A program made the position numbers and the translations under genes. The notes under the pieces were generated by a model. That model made no database searches. It was given only the letters and a program-made list of their open reading frames with translations, and was not told where the DNA came from. From assembly GCA_016717205.1 (NCBI GenBank), contig JADKGC010000002.1, positions 434,001-498,000 on the forward strand: a DNA stretch of 64,000 bases, read 5' to 3'. Below, in pieces: positions 15,621 to 24,070 of the stretch (its first letter is position 1; each line of letters begins with the position of its first letter). The DNA is from Candidatus Flexifilum breve (lineage in GTDB: Bacteria; Chloroflexota; Anaerolineae; Aggregatilineales; Phototrophicaceae).

Positions 15621-17561
15621 TCAATATCGCCCACTCTGCGTGACCATAATCCGTCCCGCGCGCAGATACCCACCCGAATCTTCCGACACAAAGCGCAGGC
15701 GCACCGCGTTTTGCGCGCCCAAAAAGCGCGCCGGGTCATTGATGGCGGCCACTTCATCGACCACCCGGATTTCTTCCCAATCGCCGAGCGTCCAATCCCA
15801 CAGATACGCCGGGATGTTGCGCCCGCCGATGTTGACATTCTGAATCTGCACTTGCAGCTCATCAACCTCGCTCAACACGGCTTCCGGCAGCGGCGTGTAT
15901 TGGAACACGACTTCTTCGCCCGGCTGCAAGGCCAGCGCAATTGGGGCGACCTCGCCCATGCCGAAGTAGTCGCGCACCACCCATGTGAACTGATCCGGCG
16001 AAATCGTGACCGTCCCGCTCGGCTCGTCCAGCGTCGTGTCAACCTGCACGAGATAGAGGGTCGTGTTCTGCGCGTTCCAGTTCGCCCCCTGCATATCCAG
16101 TGCCAGCGGCGACTGGTCGGACCACGCCGCCAGATAGACCTCATCCCCGCGTCCGGTTGTGCCGTAGGCATCGTCAATGAACGAGTTGAGGAACATCTGC
16201 CGCCGCAGGGTCGCCTGCTGTTCCGGCGAGGCGTTGAGGATGAGGCGCGAGAACCCGCCGTTGATGGCATCCAGACTCATGATGTCCTGCACGGTCTGCT
16301 TGTTGGTGAACATCCCCGTGCGCGTCGTGATCGAGATTACGCCCGTGAGCGAGCGCATAGCGGGCGACGGCAGCGCCGTCCCCGGCAGCGTTAAGTCGAA
16401 CGGGCGCACATCGCCCGGTTGGAGCGCGTCGCCCAGTTCGAAAGCCAGCCCGCGCGCCAGGATGATCGGCTCAGTGAGCACCATCTCGGTGTCATTGCTG
16501 ACCGACCCGACCACGCGCTGCTGCCCGGCAATCGTGTTGTCAAAGCTGATCGTCGCGCTGCCGCGCAGGGCGGGCGCTTCGGTCGTCGTCGTCACGTTGA
16601 AGCCCGCGATGAAGCTGGCATCCACCGTGAAGTTCTCCGCGCTGAAGCCGTCGCGCTGCACGATGTCGACGCTGGTCTGCGTGTTGGTGTTGATGATGGC
16701 GTTGCCCGTCGTCGTGCGCGGAATCGGGCGCAGCACTTCGTCGTCACCCGTCAACGTGTAGGGTGTGCGCCGCGGTGACAGCAGGCCGACATAGCCATCC
16801 ACACGGGCGCGCTCGGCATCCGGCCACACCTGCACCACCGCCAGCCGATTGAGCGTCGCCTCGTTGCCGCGCAGATTCGCGCCAAGGAACCACGCCAGCG
16901 CGCTAAAGGCGATGATGCACACGGGGATCGTCACCCACGCCCATTCACGGCGGTTGATTCGGCTGAGAATCAAGTAGTTGAGCGGGCCAATCAGCCCGAT
17001 GTAAGCCACCAAAAAGCCACACAGCGGCAGAATGTCCGGCAGGGGATCGTAACCGGGCAGGATTTCGACCGCCCGCGTCGCCGCCTCCCAATCGAGCACG
17101 CCGTTCGACCAGCTCGGCTGCGCGCCGCGGCTCGTTGCCAGCGCAAACCACAAATCACCGACATTCCCCCACCCGCGCAGCGGCGCGTCGGTCGGGTTCA
17201 TCGTCAGGTAATCGACCGTGCCGCCACCCTGCGCCCGCCGCACAATCAGCGGTTGGTCGCCGCCGACCAGCACGGTTGCCTCCTCACGGAGATCGCCCGT
17301 GCTGATGATCGCCTGCTCCGCCAGATCGCTGTTGTCCACATTGAGCCAATCGGCCAGCGGCGCGAGCGTCTCGACGGTAGTACTGTTCTGCGGTTCCAGC
17401 GGCAGCAGATCAACCAGCCCCGCGCTCGTCGCCTGCCAGTTCGCGCCCCCGGTCACTACGAGCTGCCCGCCGTTCGTCACCCAATCGCGGATGGCGGCGC
17501 TGCCCATCGCTGAGCGCGCCCGTGTCCACTTCGCTGAACAGCAGCAAGTCCACCGCGTCAA
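15621..17561 (-). CDS. C-terminal part of frameshifted secreted/membrane protein
   Basis: The open frame carries sense from about 17510 downward. It begins with MGSAAIRDWVTNGGQLVV and a GATase-like segment, followed by a two-helix membrane block containing IGLIGPLNYLILSRINRRE, a motif of membrane proteins near MoxR/ABC-2 clusters. A long beta-rich extracytoplasmic C-terminus follows. The N-terminal half (17410-18075) is in another phase; the two overlap, and joining them near 17508-17515 restores one protein of about 820 residues. A single extra base in this sequence would explain it. Genuine decay or an assembly error cannot be told apart here. Confidence 0.75.
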   Translation of the reverse strand: MTRWTCCCSAKWTRARSAMGSAAIRDWVTNGGQLVVTGGANWQATSAGLVDLLPLEPQNSTTVETLAPLADWLNVDNSDLAEQAIISTGDLREEATVLVGGDQPLIVRRAQGGGTVDYLTMNPTDAPLRGWGNVGDLWFALATSRGAQPSWSNGVLDWEAATRAVEILPGYDPLPDILPLCGFLVAYIGLIGPLNYLILSRINRREWAWVTIPVCIIAFSALAWFLGANLRGNEATLNRLAVVQVWPDAERARVDGYVGLLSPRRTPYTLTGDDEVLRPIPRTTTGNAIINTNTQTSVDIVQRDGFSAENFTVDASFIAGFNVTTTTEAPALRGSATISFDNTIAGQQRVVGSVSNDTEMVLTEPIILARGLAFELGDALQPGDVRPFDLTLPGTALPSPAMRSLTGVISITTRTGMFTNKQTVQDIMSLDAINGGFSRLILNASPEQQATLRRQMFLNSFIDDAYGTTGRGDEVYLAAWSDQSPLALDMQGANWNAQNTTLYLVQVDTTLDEPSGTVTISPDQFTWVVRDYFGMGEVAPIALALQPGEEVVFQYTPLPEAVLSEVDELQVQIQNVNIGGRNIPAYLWDWTLGDWEEIRVVDEVAAINDPARFLGAQNAVRLRFVSEDSGGYLRAGRIMVTQSGRY

Positions 17562-18075
17562 GGGCGGCGGCGCGGTCGGGGATCTGCGCGCTGCCCCAAT
17601 TTGCCTGATAGCCGTTGTAGATGCCCGTCTTGATCGCGTTCAGGTCAATCGAGCCGACTGCCGATTCAGTCACGACCACGTGCAGGCGATCCTGACTTTG
17701 AATCGAGCGCACAGGCGCGGTCGTCTGCGCGACCACCACCCCGGCATCGTCGATCAATTCGATGCGAATTTGCGTCGCGAAGCCCCGCGCCGTGATGTAC
17801 AGCAGCGCCGTCTGGTCGCCGCCGCGTGGCAGCGTCACCGGGGTGCTGTACGTATTCGTGATCCCGCTGCCCGACGTTTCCGGGCGCACCACCAGCCGCC
17901 CGCTCACATCATCCGCTGCGTTGGTCAGATGTACGCTCACGGGCAGCCACTGCCCATCACGGAAATAACCGTCGAAGCCGGCTTCGGCGGTGAGCGTGAT
18001 CAAGGTTTGTTCCTGGGCGGACGTGGGGAAAACGATGACGAAGGCGAGGATCAGAAGCGCAATCAACTTACGCAT
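17410..18075 (-). CDS. N-terminal part of the same frameshifted secreted protein
   Basis: The start is most likely the ATG at 18075 (MRKLIALLILAF), a signal peptide ending near TSAQ, with AAGGA upstream. Sense continues to about LFSEVDTGALS near 17512. Beyond that the frame becomes Arg-rich nonsense, while the correct continuation (AAIRDWVTNGGQ) lies in the next phase. The N-terminal part is beta-rich (VSVHLTNAADDVSGRLVV). It is the first gene of the large minus-strand block and is divergent from the acetyltransferase at 18248. Confidence 0.75.
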   Translation of the reverse strand: MRKLIALLILAFVIVFPTSAQEQTLITLTAEAGFDGYFRDGQWLPVSVHLTNAADDVSGRLVVRPETSGSGITNTYSTPVTLPRGGDQTALLYITARGFATQIRIELIDDAGVVVAQTTAPVRSIQSQDRLHVVVTESAVGSIDLNAIKTGIYNGYQANWGSAQIPDRAAALDAVDLLLFSEVDTGALSDGQRRHPRLGDERRAARSDRGRELAGDERGAG

Positions 18076-18247
18076 ACGGTGTATCATCCTTAGACGGTTT
18101 CCACAACGATTGTAACATGTTTGTTCGTATCGCCCGCATCGCGACCATTGGATTTAATGCTCGTTCTGGATGAGAATATGCTGTGTATCGCACGCACCGC
18201 GCTGATTCTGCGGGTTTATCTCTGTTTACGCTTGAAGGACGATCCCA

Positions 18248-19114
18248 TTGCACACCGTATATGAACTTCCCGCCAAACGTTTCCACCAGACCGCGCCGCT
18301 CTTCGCCAATGCGTGGTTTGACGAAATGTATATGGAAGCGGTCTTGCTGGGGCGGCAGCCGGGACGCATCTTCGTCAATGATCTTAAGACGCCGACCAGC
18401 GCCGTCATGTTCCGCACCTATGAATACTATCTGGCGGGCGATCCCGTTCAATCGCTGCGCCAGTTTCTCAAAGACGCGCCCGCCGAACCCGGCGTGTTTC
18501 AGAACTTTTACGGCTGGGCGCCGATCGGGAAGCCGTGGGAACAGGCACTGCTGGACGACTTCGACGCGCTCGGCTACATCGGGCGCCTCAACTTCATCTG
18601 GAACAACGCCCCGCTGATGAACTGGCGCGCCGCGCTCCCGGACGGCGCGAGCATCGTCGCGCTGGATGCGGCGCTCGCCCAGCAGGTCGACGCCGCGCTG
18701 AACGAGACCATCGGCGCGGTCTGGAGCGGCTACGACCGCTTCGAGCAGAATGGCGGCTATGGCTTCGTGCTGCTGATGAACGGCTCGCCCGCCAGCGTCG
18801 CATTTGCGGGGGCGGTCGGCACCAAAGCGGTCAACATTTTCGTCGGCACTGCCGATCAGTTTCACCGGCAGGGATTGGCAAAGATCGTGTGCAGCGCCTT
18901 CATCGAGACGACGCTCGCCCGCGGTCTGCTGCCGACGTGGGACACCGACAGCGCCAACGGGCGGTCGCGCGCATTGGCCAAGCGCCTCGGCTTCATCGAA
19001 CGCGACCCATTCGTCGAAATCGGCTCGTATCCGCGCCTGCCGCTCACGCTGAGCACGGGCGTGTGGTCATCGGAAGCGCTGGCGGGCGGCGTCACGCGCT
19101 GGTTCGCGCGGTAG
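18248..19114 (+). CDS. GNAT family N-acetyltransferase
   Basis: 288 residues from a TTG start at 18248, with GAAGGA nine bases upstream. The C-terminal half has the GNAT fold: a substrate strand, then the acetyl-CoA loop region near VGTADQFHRQGLAKIVCSAF, where the Q/RxxG/A-like QGLAK sits at the helix N-terminus, followed by SANGRSRALAKRLGF, the usual late GNAT helix. The N-terminal half is less conserved and resembles the GNAT_acetyltran group related to ZmaR. The acetylated substrate is unknown. It stands alone, divergent from the 18 kb operon. Confidence 0.85.
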   Translation: MHTVYELPAKRFHQTAPLFANAWFDEMYMEAVLLGRQPGRIFVNDLKTPTSAVMFRTYEYYLAGDPVQSLRQFLKDAPAEPGVFQNFYGWAPIGKPWEQALLDDFDALGYIGRLNFIWNNAPLMNWRAALPDGASIVALDAALAQQVDAALNETIGAVWSGYDRFEQNGGYGFVLLMNGSPASVAFAGAVGTKAVNIFVGTADQFHRQGLAKIVCSAFIETTLARGLLPTWDTDSANGRSRALAKRLGFIERDPFVEIGSYPRLPLTLSTGVWSSEALAGGVTRWFAR

Positions 19115-19117
19115 AAA

Positions 19118-19310
19118 TTTACGCCTCACCCCAACCCCTCTCCCAAGGGAGAGGGGCTTATCCGATACCTAAGCGCCATTTTTAATGCTGAGGACGAGGC
19201 ATGCCTCGTCCCTACACACGAGTCCCTGCTGTCTCCCCTCCCTGAATTCGGGGAGGGGCCGGGGGGTGGGGTCGAAATTCGCGGACGCGCTCAAGCGCAT
19301 CCCTACACCT
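19118..19310. repeat. Intergenic repeats (C-rich element, hairpins, G-quadruplex-like element)
   Basis: Contains CCTCACCCCAACCCCTCTCC (19122-19143) and its inverse, a GGACGAGGCATGCCTCGTCC hairpin with CTAC at 19192-19216, and GGGGAGGGGCCGGGGGGTGG at 19248-19271. A GCGGACGCGCTCAAGCGCAT hairpin with CCCTAC lies at 19281-19306. The longest ORF of the next gene starts inside this repeat block and should not be used as its start. Confidence 0.75.
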
Positions 19311-19325
19311 ATGAGGCCACAAACC

Positions 19326-20195
19326 ATGCCCACGACCCTACCCGAAAATGCCACCCCGGCCAGCCGCAAGCTCTACGATCTCGCCGTGCGCCTCGCCGCG
19401 GCCTGCCCGCCCAACTTCGCCAGTGAGATCGCGCTCGTCGGCTCCGCGGCGATGGGCTTATCCGACGACCAATCCGACCTCGACATCAACTTCTGGGCGG
19501 ACACAATCCCGCCGGAAGCCGAGCGCGTTGCGTGGCTGCAATCCCACGGCGCGACCGATGTGAAAGTCGGCGCTGTGCGTGACGATCAATCGCATCCCGT
19601 CGCGGGTGTGCTTGACGGCGTCGATGTCGGCGCTAGCTGGCAAACGCTGACCGCATTAGACGGCTACGTTACCGTGATCACACAGGGGGGATTGGAAGCG
19701 GGCGAAGCGCAGCTCGCCACATTGGTCGATGTGCTCGTGCAAGCTGTTCCCGTCCGCACCAACGGCAAAATCGCGGCGATTCAAGCACAGCTTGAACAGT
19801 ATCCTGACGCGCTCCGCCAACAGTTGATTTTGCAGAAGGTCAGCGCCATTCACGCCCAGTTCAAGCAGATTCCCAAGCATTTCCGCTACGGCAACGACCT
19901 CGACGCTAATTTGCAGGCGTCGCTGCTCGGCACGCGCGTTGTCTCGCTGCTCTACCCGATCAACCGCCGCTGGAGTCCACAGCCGAAGTGGGAGTACCGC
20001 CTCGCCTACACCCTGCCCGTTCAGCCGCACGATCTCTATGATCGCCTGTACCAGGTCATGCACGACCCCGACATTCGCCAGCGCACCATCCACGCGGCGC
20101 GCCTCGTCCTCGACACACTCGAACCCATCGCCGACGAATACGACGTGTATGAGGCCATCAGCACCATCGAAGGCTTCATCAAGCAGTATTCGTGA
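19326..20195 (+). CDS. Nucleotidyltransferase-domain protein
   Basis: 289 residues from the ATG at 19326, preceded by GAGG at a good distance; an upstream in-frame extension is translated repeat. The N-terminus holds the nucleotidyltransferase signature in spaced form, GSAAMGLSDDQSDLDINFW, with two aspartates after the Gly-Ser. The C-terminal two-thirds is helical and resembles the helical domain attached to aminoglycoside-type nucleotidyltransferases. The substrate is unknown. No partner toxin is adjacent. It ends just before a 'GCAAAGACGC' palindrome. Confidence 0.75.
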   Translation: MPTTLPENATPASRKLYDLAVRLAAACPPNFASEIALVGSAAMGLSDDQSDLDINFWADTIPPEAERVAWLQSHGATDVKVGAVRDDQSHPVAGVLDGVDVGASWQTLTALDGYVTVITQGGLEAGEAQLATLVDVLVQAVPVRTNGKIAAIQAQLEQYPDALRQQLILQKVSAIHAQFKQIPKHFRYGNDLDANLQASLLGTRVVSLLYPINRRWSPQPKWEYRLAYTLPVQPHDLYDRLYQVMHDPDIRQRTIHAARLVLDTLEPIADEYDVYEAISTIEGFIKQYS

Positions 20196-20210
20196 AGGCA
20201 AAAAACGAAG

Positions 20211-20304
20211 ATTCAACGCAAAGACGGTAAGACGCCAAGGCGCAAAGTGACTTAATTACTTCCTTCGCGTCTTGGCGACTTCGCGCCTTTGCGTTGAATC
20301 TTTT
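20211..20304. repeat. Empty 'GCAAAGACGC' palindrome
   Basis: Arms ATTCAACGCAAAGACGGTAA (from 20211) and the inverse TTCGCGCCTTTGCGTTGAAT (ending near 20300) form a long imperfect palindrome with only about 14 bases between them. This is the same repeat that brackets the GxxExxY gene at 7741-8297, here without a gene inside. A CTCTGTGTTCTCTGTGGTTT motif follows at about 20335-20355. Confidence 0.78.
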
Positions 20305-20395
20305 CTTTCCCTTTCTTTTAATCTTTTTTCTATCCCTCTGTGTTCTCTGTGGTTTATGCTCTTCTTGTTTTGTGTCAGCAGTTAGGAGGGGGTTG

Positions 20396-21154
20396 ATGCT
20401 TGTCTCACTCACAGACAAAGTCGTCATGGTGACCGGGTCGGCGCGGCGGGTGGGGCGCGCGATTCTGCTGGCCTTCGCCCGGGAAGGCGCGCAGGTGATC
20501 ATCCACCACAGCCATTCGGATGCCGACGCCGCCTCCGCTGCGGAAGAAGCGCGCGCCTTCGGCGTCAAAACGCTGATCGTCAAAGGCGATTACAGCGACC
20601 CCACGCAGATCAATGCCAATTTCAACGAGGTGATCAGCCACTTCGGGCGGCTCGACATCCTCGTGAACAGCGCCAGCATCTTCGAGAAAGCCGATCTACT
20701 CGACATCACGCCGAGTGACTGGCGGCATGTGCTCGATATCAACCTGAACGCGCCGTTCTACGCCTCGACCGTCGCCGCGCAGCTCATGCGCGACTTCGGC
20801 ATTCCGGGCTCCATCCTCAACATCGCCGACAACAGCGGCGTCAGCCCGGTCGCCGACCGCCCGCATCACAGCGTGAGCAAAGCGGGCTTGATCCACCTGA
20901 CCAAGACCGCCGCGCTCGCCCTTGCGCCTTACCAGATTCGCGTCAATGCGCTGGTGCTCGGCCCGGTGCTGCCGGAACCGGGGCGCAGCATGGAATCGTG
21001 GGCGAAAAGCGCGGCCAAGCTGCCGCTCAAACGCGCGGGCACCCCCGACGACGCGGCGCGCGCGGCGCTGTTTCTGGCAACTAACGATTTCATCACGGGG
21101 GCAATTCTGCATGTCGACGGCGGCGAAGCGCTCATCACCGGGGGCTTGGCCTAG
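20396..21154 (+). CDS. SDR oxidoreductase (pteridine-reductase/FabG-like) with altered catalytic residue
   Basis: 252 residues from the ATG at 20396, with AGGAGGGGG directly upstream; a longer frame from 20294 is repeat-derived. The cofactor motif TGSARRVG (13-20) with two arginines suggests an NADPH-dependent enzyme, and VNSAS (90-94) is the usual NAG-like element. At the catalytic YxxxK position the sequence is HSVSK (H158, K162), so the tyrosine is replaced by histidine. The residue 13 before it is D145, as in pteridine reductases. The C-terminus ends with HVDGGEALITGG, the SDR closing motif. The fold call is sure; activity with His instead of Tyr is uncertain. Confidence 0.85.
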   Translation: MLVSLTDKVVMVTGSARRVGRAILLAFAREGAQVIIHHSHSDADAASAAEEARAFGVKTLIVKGDYSDPTQINANFNEVISHFGRLDILVNSASIFEKADLLDITPSDWRHVLDINLNAPFYASTVAAQLMRDFGIPGSILNIADNSGVSPVADRPHHSVSKAGLIHLTKTAALALAPYQIRVNALVLGPVLPEPGRSMESWAKSAAKLPLKRAGTPDDAARAALFLATNDFITGAILHVDGGEALITGGLA

Positions 21155-21164
21155 TAGACTCCCC

Positions 21165-21355
21165 CTCTCCTTTAGGTTGACGGAGGGACAGTTTTAACAT
21201 TGGGAGCCATTAAGGCACCGTTTTGAGGGGAAACAGATTTCGTAGGGACGCGCAACGGCGCGTCCGTTTTGCCCACGATCTGGCGGACGCCCCGTTGGGC
21301 GTCCCTACAATCCTCTCGATTGTTAAAAGTGTCCTGTCCTCAACCTTTAGGAGAG
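21165..21355. repeat. MITE-like palindromic element (copy 2)
   Basis: About 191 bases. The left end CTCTCCTTTAGGTTGACGGA with GGGACAGTTTTAACA inverts the right end, TGTTAAAAGTGTCCTGTCCT with CAACCTTTAGGAGAG. The interior holds two hairpins, GTAGGGACGCGCAACGGCGC and GCGGACGCCCCGTTGGGCGT with CCCTAC. No coding sequence is seen. Copies: 1181-1315 and 35209-35382. Confidence 0.75.
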
Positions 21356-21487
21356 GGGTTAGGGGTGAGGTTTGATCTGTTGGGCTAAAGCCAAATCGGG
21401 CGGGACAAGTCCCGCCCCTACGGTGAGTTTAGCCTTTTCCCCTCTCCCGTGGGAGAGGGGTTAGGGGTGAGGCTAAATCAAAAACTT
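21356..21487. repeat. Trailing C-rich/G-rich repeats before the beta-helix gene
   Basis: After the palindrome come GGTTAGGGGTGAGG, a GGCGGGACAAGTCCCGCCCC hairpin with TAC at about 21399-21422, and another CCCCTCTCCCGTGGGAGAGG palindrome at 21439-21458. No gene. Confidence 0.65.
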
Positions 21488-23926
21488 CTAGAAGCCGAGC
21501 ACGTACTCAACCGCGCCGGGATCGCACTGCGCAACCGTATCGGCATTTCCATCCGTGGGACGCAGAGTCAACGCCTGATCCGTGTTTATGCCGAGGCAGT
21601 CGGCCAGCACATCCAGCACGGGGCTCCCCGCCTGCAAATTCAACACGCTCGTGTTGCCGCCAATATAGCTTAGGAAGTTATCGAGTCCCAGCGAGGATTG
21701 GAAGGTCAGACTGCTGCACGACGGATCGTCAGTGTAGCTGTTGACCGCGCTCACCCCGCCATCGCAGGAACTGGTATCACCAAACCCGGCGACGAGCGAA
21801 ACATTCAGGTTGAAGGTGCCGCCGTTGCCGATGTTGCCGCCGCTGCCGTAGGTGAGACCGGACGCAATCGTGACGAAGTTCGCGTTGACCGTGCCGACGT
21901 TGTAGATGTTGCCGCCCGTTGCGCCATCCGCCCGGTTGGCGAACAGGGTGGTGTTCACCAGCGCCAGCACATTCGCGTTGTAGATCCCGCCGCCGGGAGC
22001 CGAGGACTGCTGCAGCGGTTTGGCAAAGCGCGGTTCGCCGGAGCGCGCCCCGCCGATGAACGTACTGTTGTTATCGAAGGTACTGTTGCTCACGATCGCG
22101 TTGCCCGCGTTGTAGATGCCGCCGCCACCGCCCAAACCGGAATTCAGAGCCAAGGTGGAATTGTCCACTGTCATTGACCCACTGTTGTAGATCGCGCCGC
22201 CGCTCCCGCCCGCGATATTGTCACGCAAATCTGCGAAGTTCAGGTAGAGCGTACCCGCATTCAGGATTGCGCCGCCATTGCCCCCTGAGGAGAAGGACTG
22301 AATGTTAACGCTGCCCATTTGCAGCGCACCGCCCGGCGCAATTTCAAGCAGACGCACGCCGCTGGTAGATGAGCTCAGGAACGACCCCACACCGTTGATC
22401 GTGATGTTCCCCGTGATGACCGGGAGCGCGTTCACACCATCCACCGCATCCGCAAATGAATAACTGCCTTCGCCGTCCAAATTGATCACCGCAGGCGCGC
22501 AGGCCGGGTTGTTCCCCGCCGTAATCGCCGCGCGCAGCCCGGCAATATCGCCCGAGACGATCGTCATCGGGAAGGTGACGGGGCAGGTCGGGACGACGGG
22601 CGGCGGCAGCGGCGTATCCGACGGGATAAAGGGCCACGGCGTCCACGTTGCGGTCGGCGTGGGGCTGCTGGGGATCGGCGTGCTCGTCGGGCGCACAATG
22701 GCGACCTGCGGCACGCGCGTCGCCGTGCTCGTCGGGGTCGGCGAGGCTTCCGGCAAGCCGGGGATCTGGATACCGTAGTTCAGGATGCCATCGCCGAAAC
22801 CATCCAGCGCACGGAACAATTCCAGTTCTTCCGGCGTGAGTTCGCGCGTTTCGCCCCACGGGCAGCCCGCGAACACTTCGCCATCATTCGACTGACCGTC
22901 GAGGCCGAGATTTTCCGGCAGGGACAGGCAGCGGGTCGTCGTCCAACCGGGTTCGATGAGCTGTTCGTCGGGCGTATCCGGGTTGATATAGACATGCCCG
23001 TCAATCGCAATGACTTGCAGCAGGCTGCCCACCTGAATATCTTCGCCGTACAGTTGGCGCAGAATGCCGAGCAGCACCGAGTCGATCGGGATGACGCGGA
23101 ACAGCGCCGTCGAGCCCATACGAATATCGGCTCCGGCGATATTAATGTCTACGGTGAGGTTTTGCGGGCCTTGCACGACCAGCGCGTCCGGCGCTTTGGT
23201 GCAGTCCGTCCCGTTGATGTTGTTGCGGAAATAGAAGGCCTGCATCGCCGTACGCGTGTTCGGGCCATACACGCCCAACGTCGTCACATCCGCGCTCGTC
23301 GTGACCATCGCCGTCAGGATCCAACCGAAGTTTTCGCCCACGGTCACGCGCAGCCATTGACCGTCTGCCGTGATCGCATCGGCGCTGATCGTCGTCCCGC
23401 CGGGGATATTGCCGACGATGTCCGCGTTCAGGTCGGGCTGATAGCGCAGGTCAACGCCCATGCTCGTCGTCACGTCGATGATCGCGCCGGGGATATAGGT
23501 ATCCTGCGGGTCGACCGCGTTCTCCAGTTCGGTTTCGCCGAGCAGCATAAACACGACATTCTGACCGGGCAGCGTATCTGGCAGGTTCGCCTGCACGCTC
23601 AGCAGCGCGATCCCCCACTCGCCCAGTTGGGTTTCGAGCGGCGTGGTGGAGATTGTCGAGATGGAACTGATCGGCGAGCGATCTGCCGGGCGCGAGAAGA
23701 AATCGGTCGTCAGCGCTTCGGTGAACGTCGCCTGCACCAGATTGTTGCCGTAGCACGCGCTGTTGCGGTCCAGTCCGCCGCAGTTATCGCCAACTGCGCT
23801 CAACGCGTCTTCGATGATGGTGGGGCACGTTTCGACATCGATTTGGGCTTCGGTCAGCCGCAGCGACACCCCCAGTAGGAACAGGGTGACGACCGCGAGG
23901 GGGAGCATAAAGCGAAGTCTTGGCAT
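21488..23926 (-). CDS. Large secreted protein with SH3-like and beta-helix regions
   Basis: 812 residues with a signal peptide ending near LRLTEAQ. Around 160-215 is an SH3b-like module (LRYQPDLNADIVGNIPGGTT, then ADGQWLRVTV and FGWI). A Thr/Pro linker (about 395-450) connects to a right-handed beta-helix at about 475-720 with repeats such as GGAILNAGTLYL, GGAIYNSGSMTVD and GGGIYNAGNAIV, typical of polymorphic outer-membrane-like surface proteins. The C-terminus resembles a choice-of-anchor segment ending in DPGAVEYVLGF. It is probably a surface-exposed adhesive or matrix protein. The ATG at 23926 begins a clear signal peptide. Confidence 0.85.
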   Translation of the reverse strand: MPRLRFMLPLAVVTLFLLGVSLRLTEAQIDVETCPTIIEDALSAVGDNCGGLDRNSACYGNNLVQATFTEALTTDFFSRPADRSPISSISTISTTPLETQLGEWGIALLSVQANLPDTLPGQNVVFMLLGETELENAVDPQDTYIPGAIIDVTTSMGVDLRYQPDLNADIVGNIPGGTTISADAITADGQWLRVTVGENFGWILTAMVTTSADVTTLGVYGPNTRTAMQAFYFRNNINGTDCTKAPDALVVQGPQNLTVDINIAGADIRMGSTALFRVIPIDSVLLGILRQLYGEDIQVGSLLQVIAIDGHVYINPDTPDEQLIEPGWTTTRCLSLPENLGLDGQSNDGEVFAGCPWGETRELTPEELELFRALDGFGDGILNYGIQIPGLPEASPTPTSTATRVPQVAIVRPTSTPIPSSPTPTATWTPWPFIPSDTPLPPPVVPTCPVTFPMTIVSGDIAGLRAAITAGNNPACAPAVINLDGEGSYSFADAVDGVNALPVITGNITINGVGSFLSSSTSGVRLLEIAPGGALQMGSVNIQSFSSGGNGGAILNAGTLYLNFADLRDNIAGGSGGAIYNSGSMTVDNSTLALNSGLGGGGGIYNAGNAIVSNSTFDNNSTFIGGARSGEPRFAKPLQQSSAPGGGIYNANVLALVNTTLFANRADGATGGNIYNVGTVNANFVTIASGLTYGSGGNIGNGGTFNLNVSLVAGFGDTSSCDGGVSAVNSYTDDPSCSSLTFQSSLGLDNFLSYIGGNTSVLNLQAGSPVLDVLADCLGINTDQALTLRPTDGNADTVAQCDPGAVEYVLGF

Positions 23927-24070
23927 AAATCCCTCTTACGTGATTACTTCATGTTTGCCCTAGATCAGGGGGTACATCAATCATAACGCATATAGCCACG
24001 ATCCGCGCGGCGGACACGCGTAAATTTTGCGTCTGCTTCAAAGAACGCAGCGGGTTAGCCAATGTCACCC

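Noticed and set aside
22994..23878. 294-residue plus-strand frame and 43985-45178 (397 residues)
   Set aside because: Both are antisense shadows of well-supported genes (beta-helix protein, methyltransferase) and lack any protein-like features.
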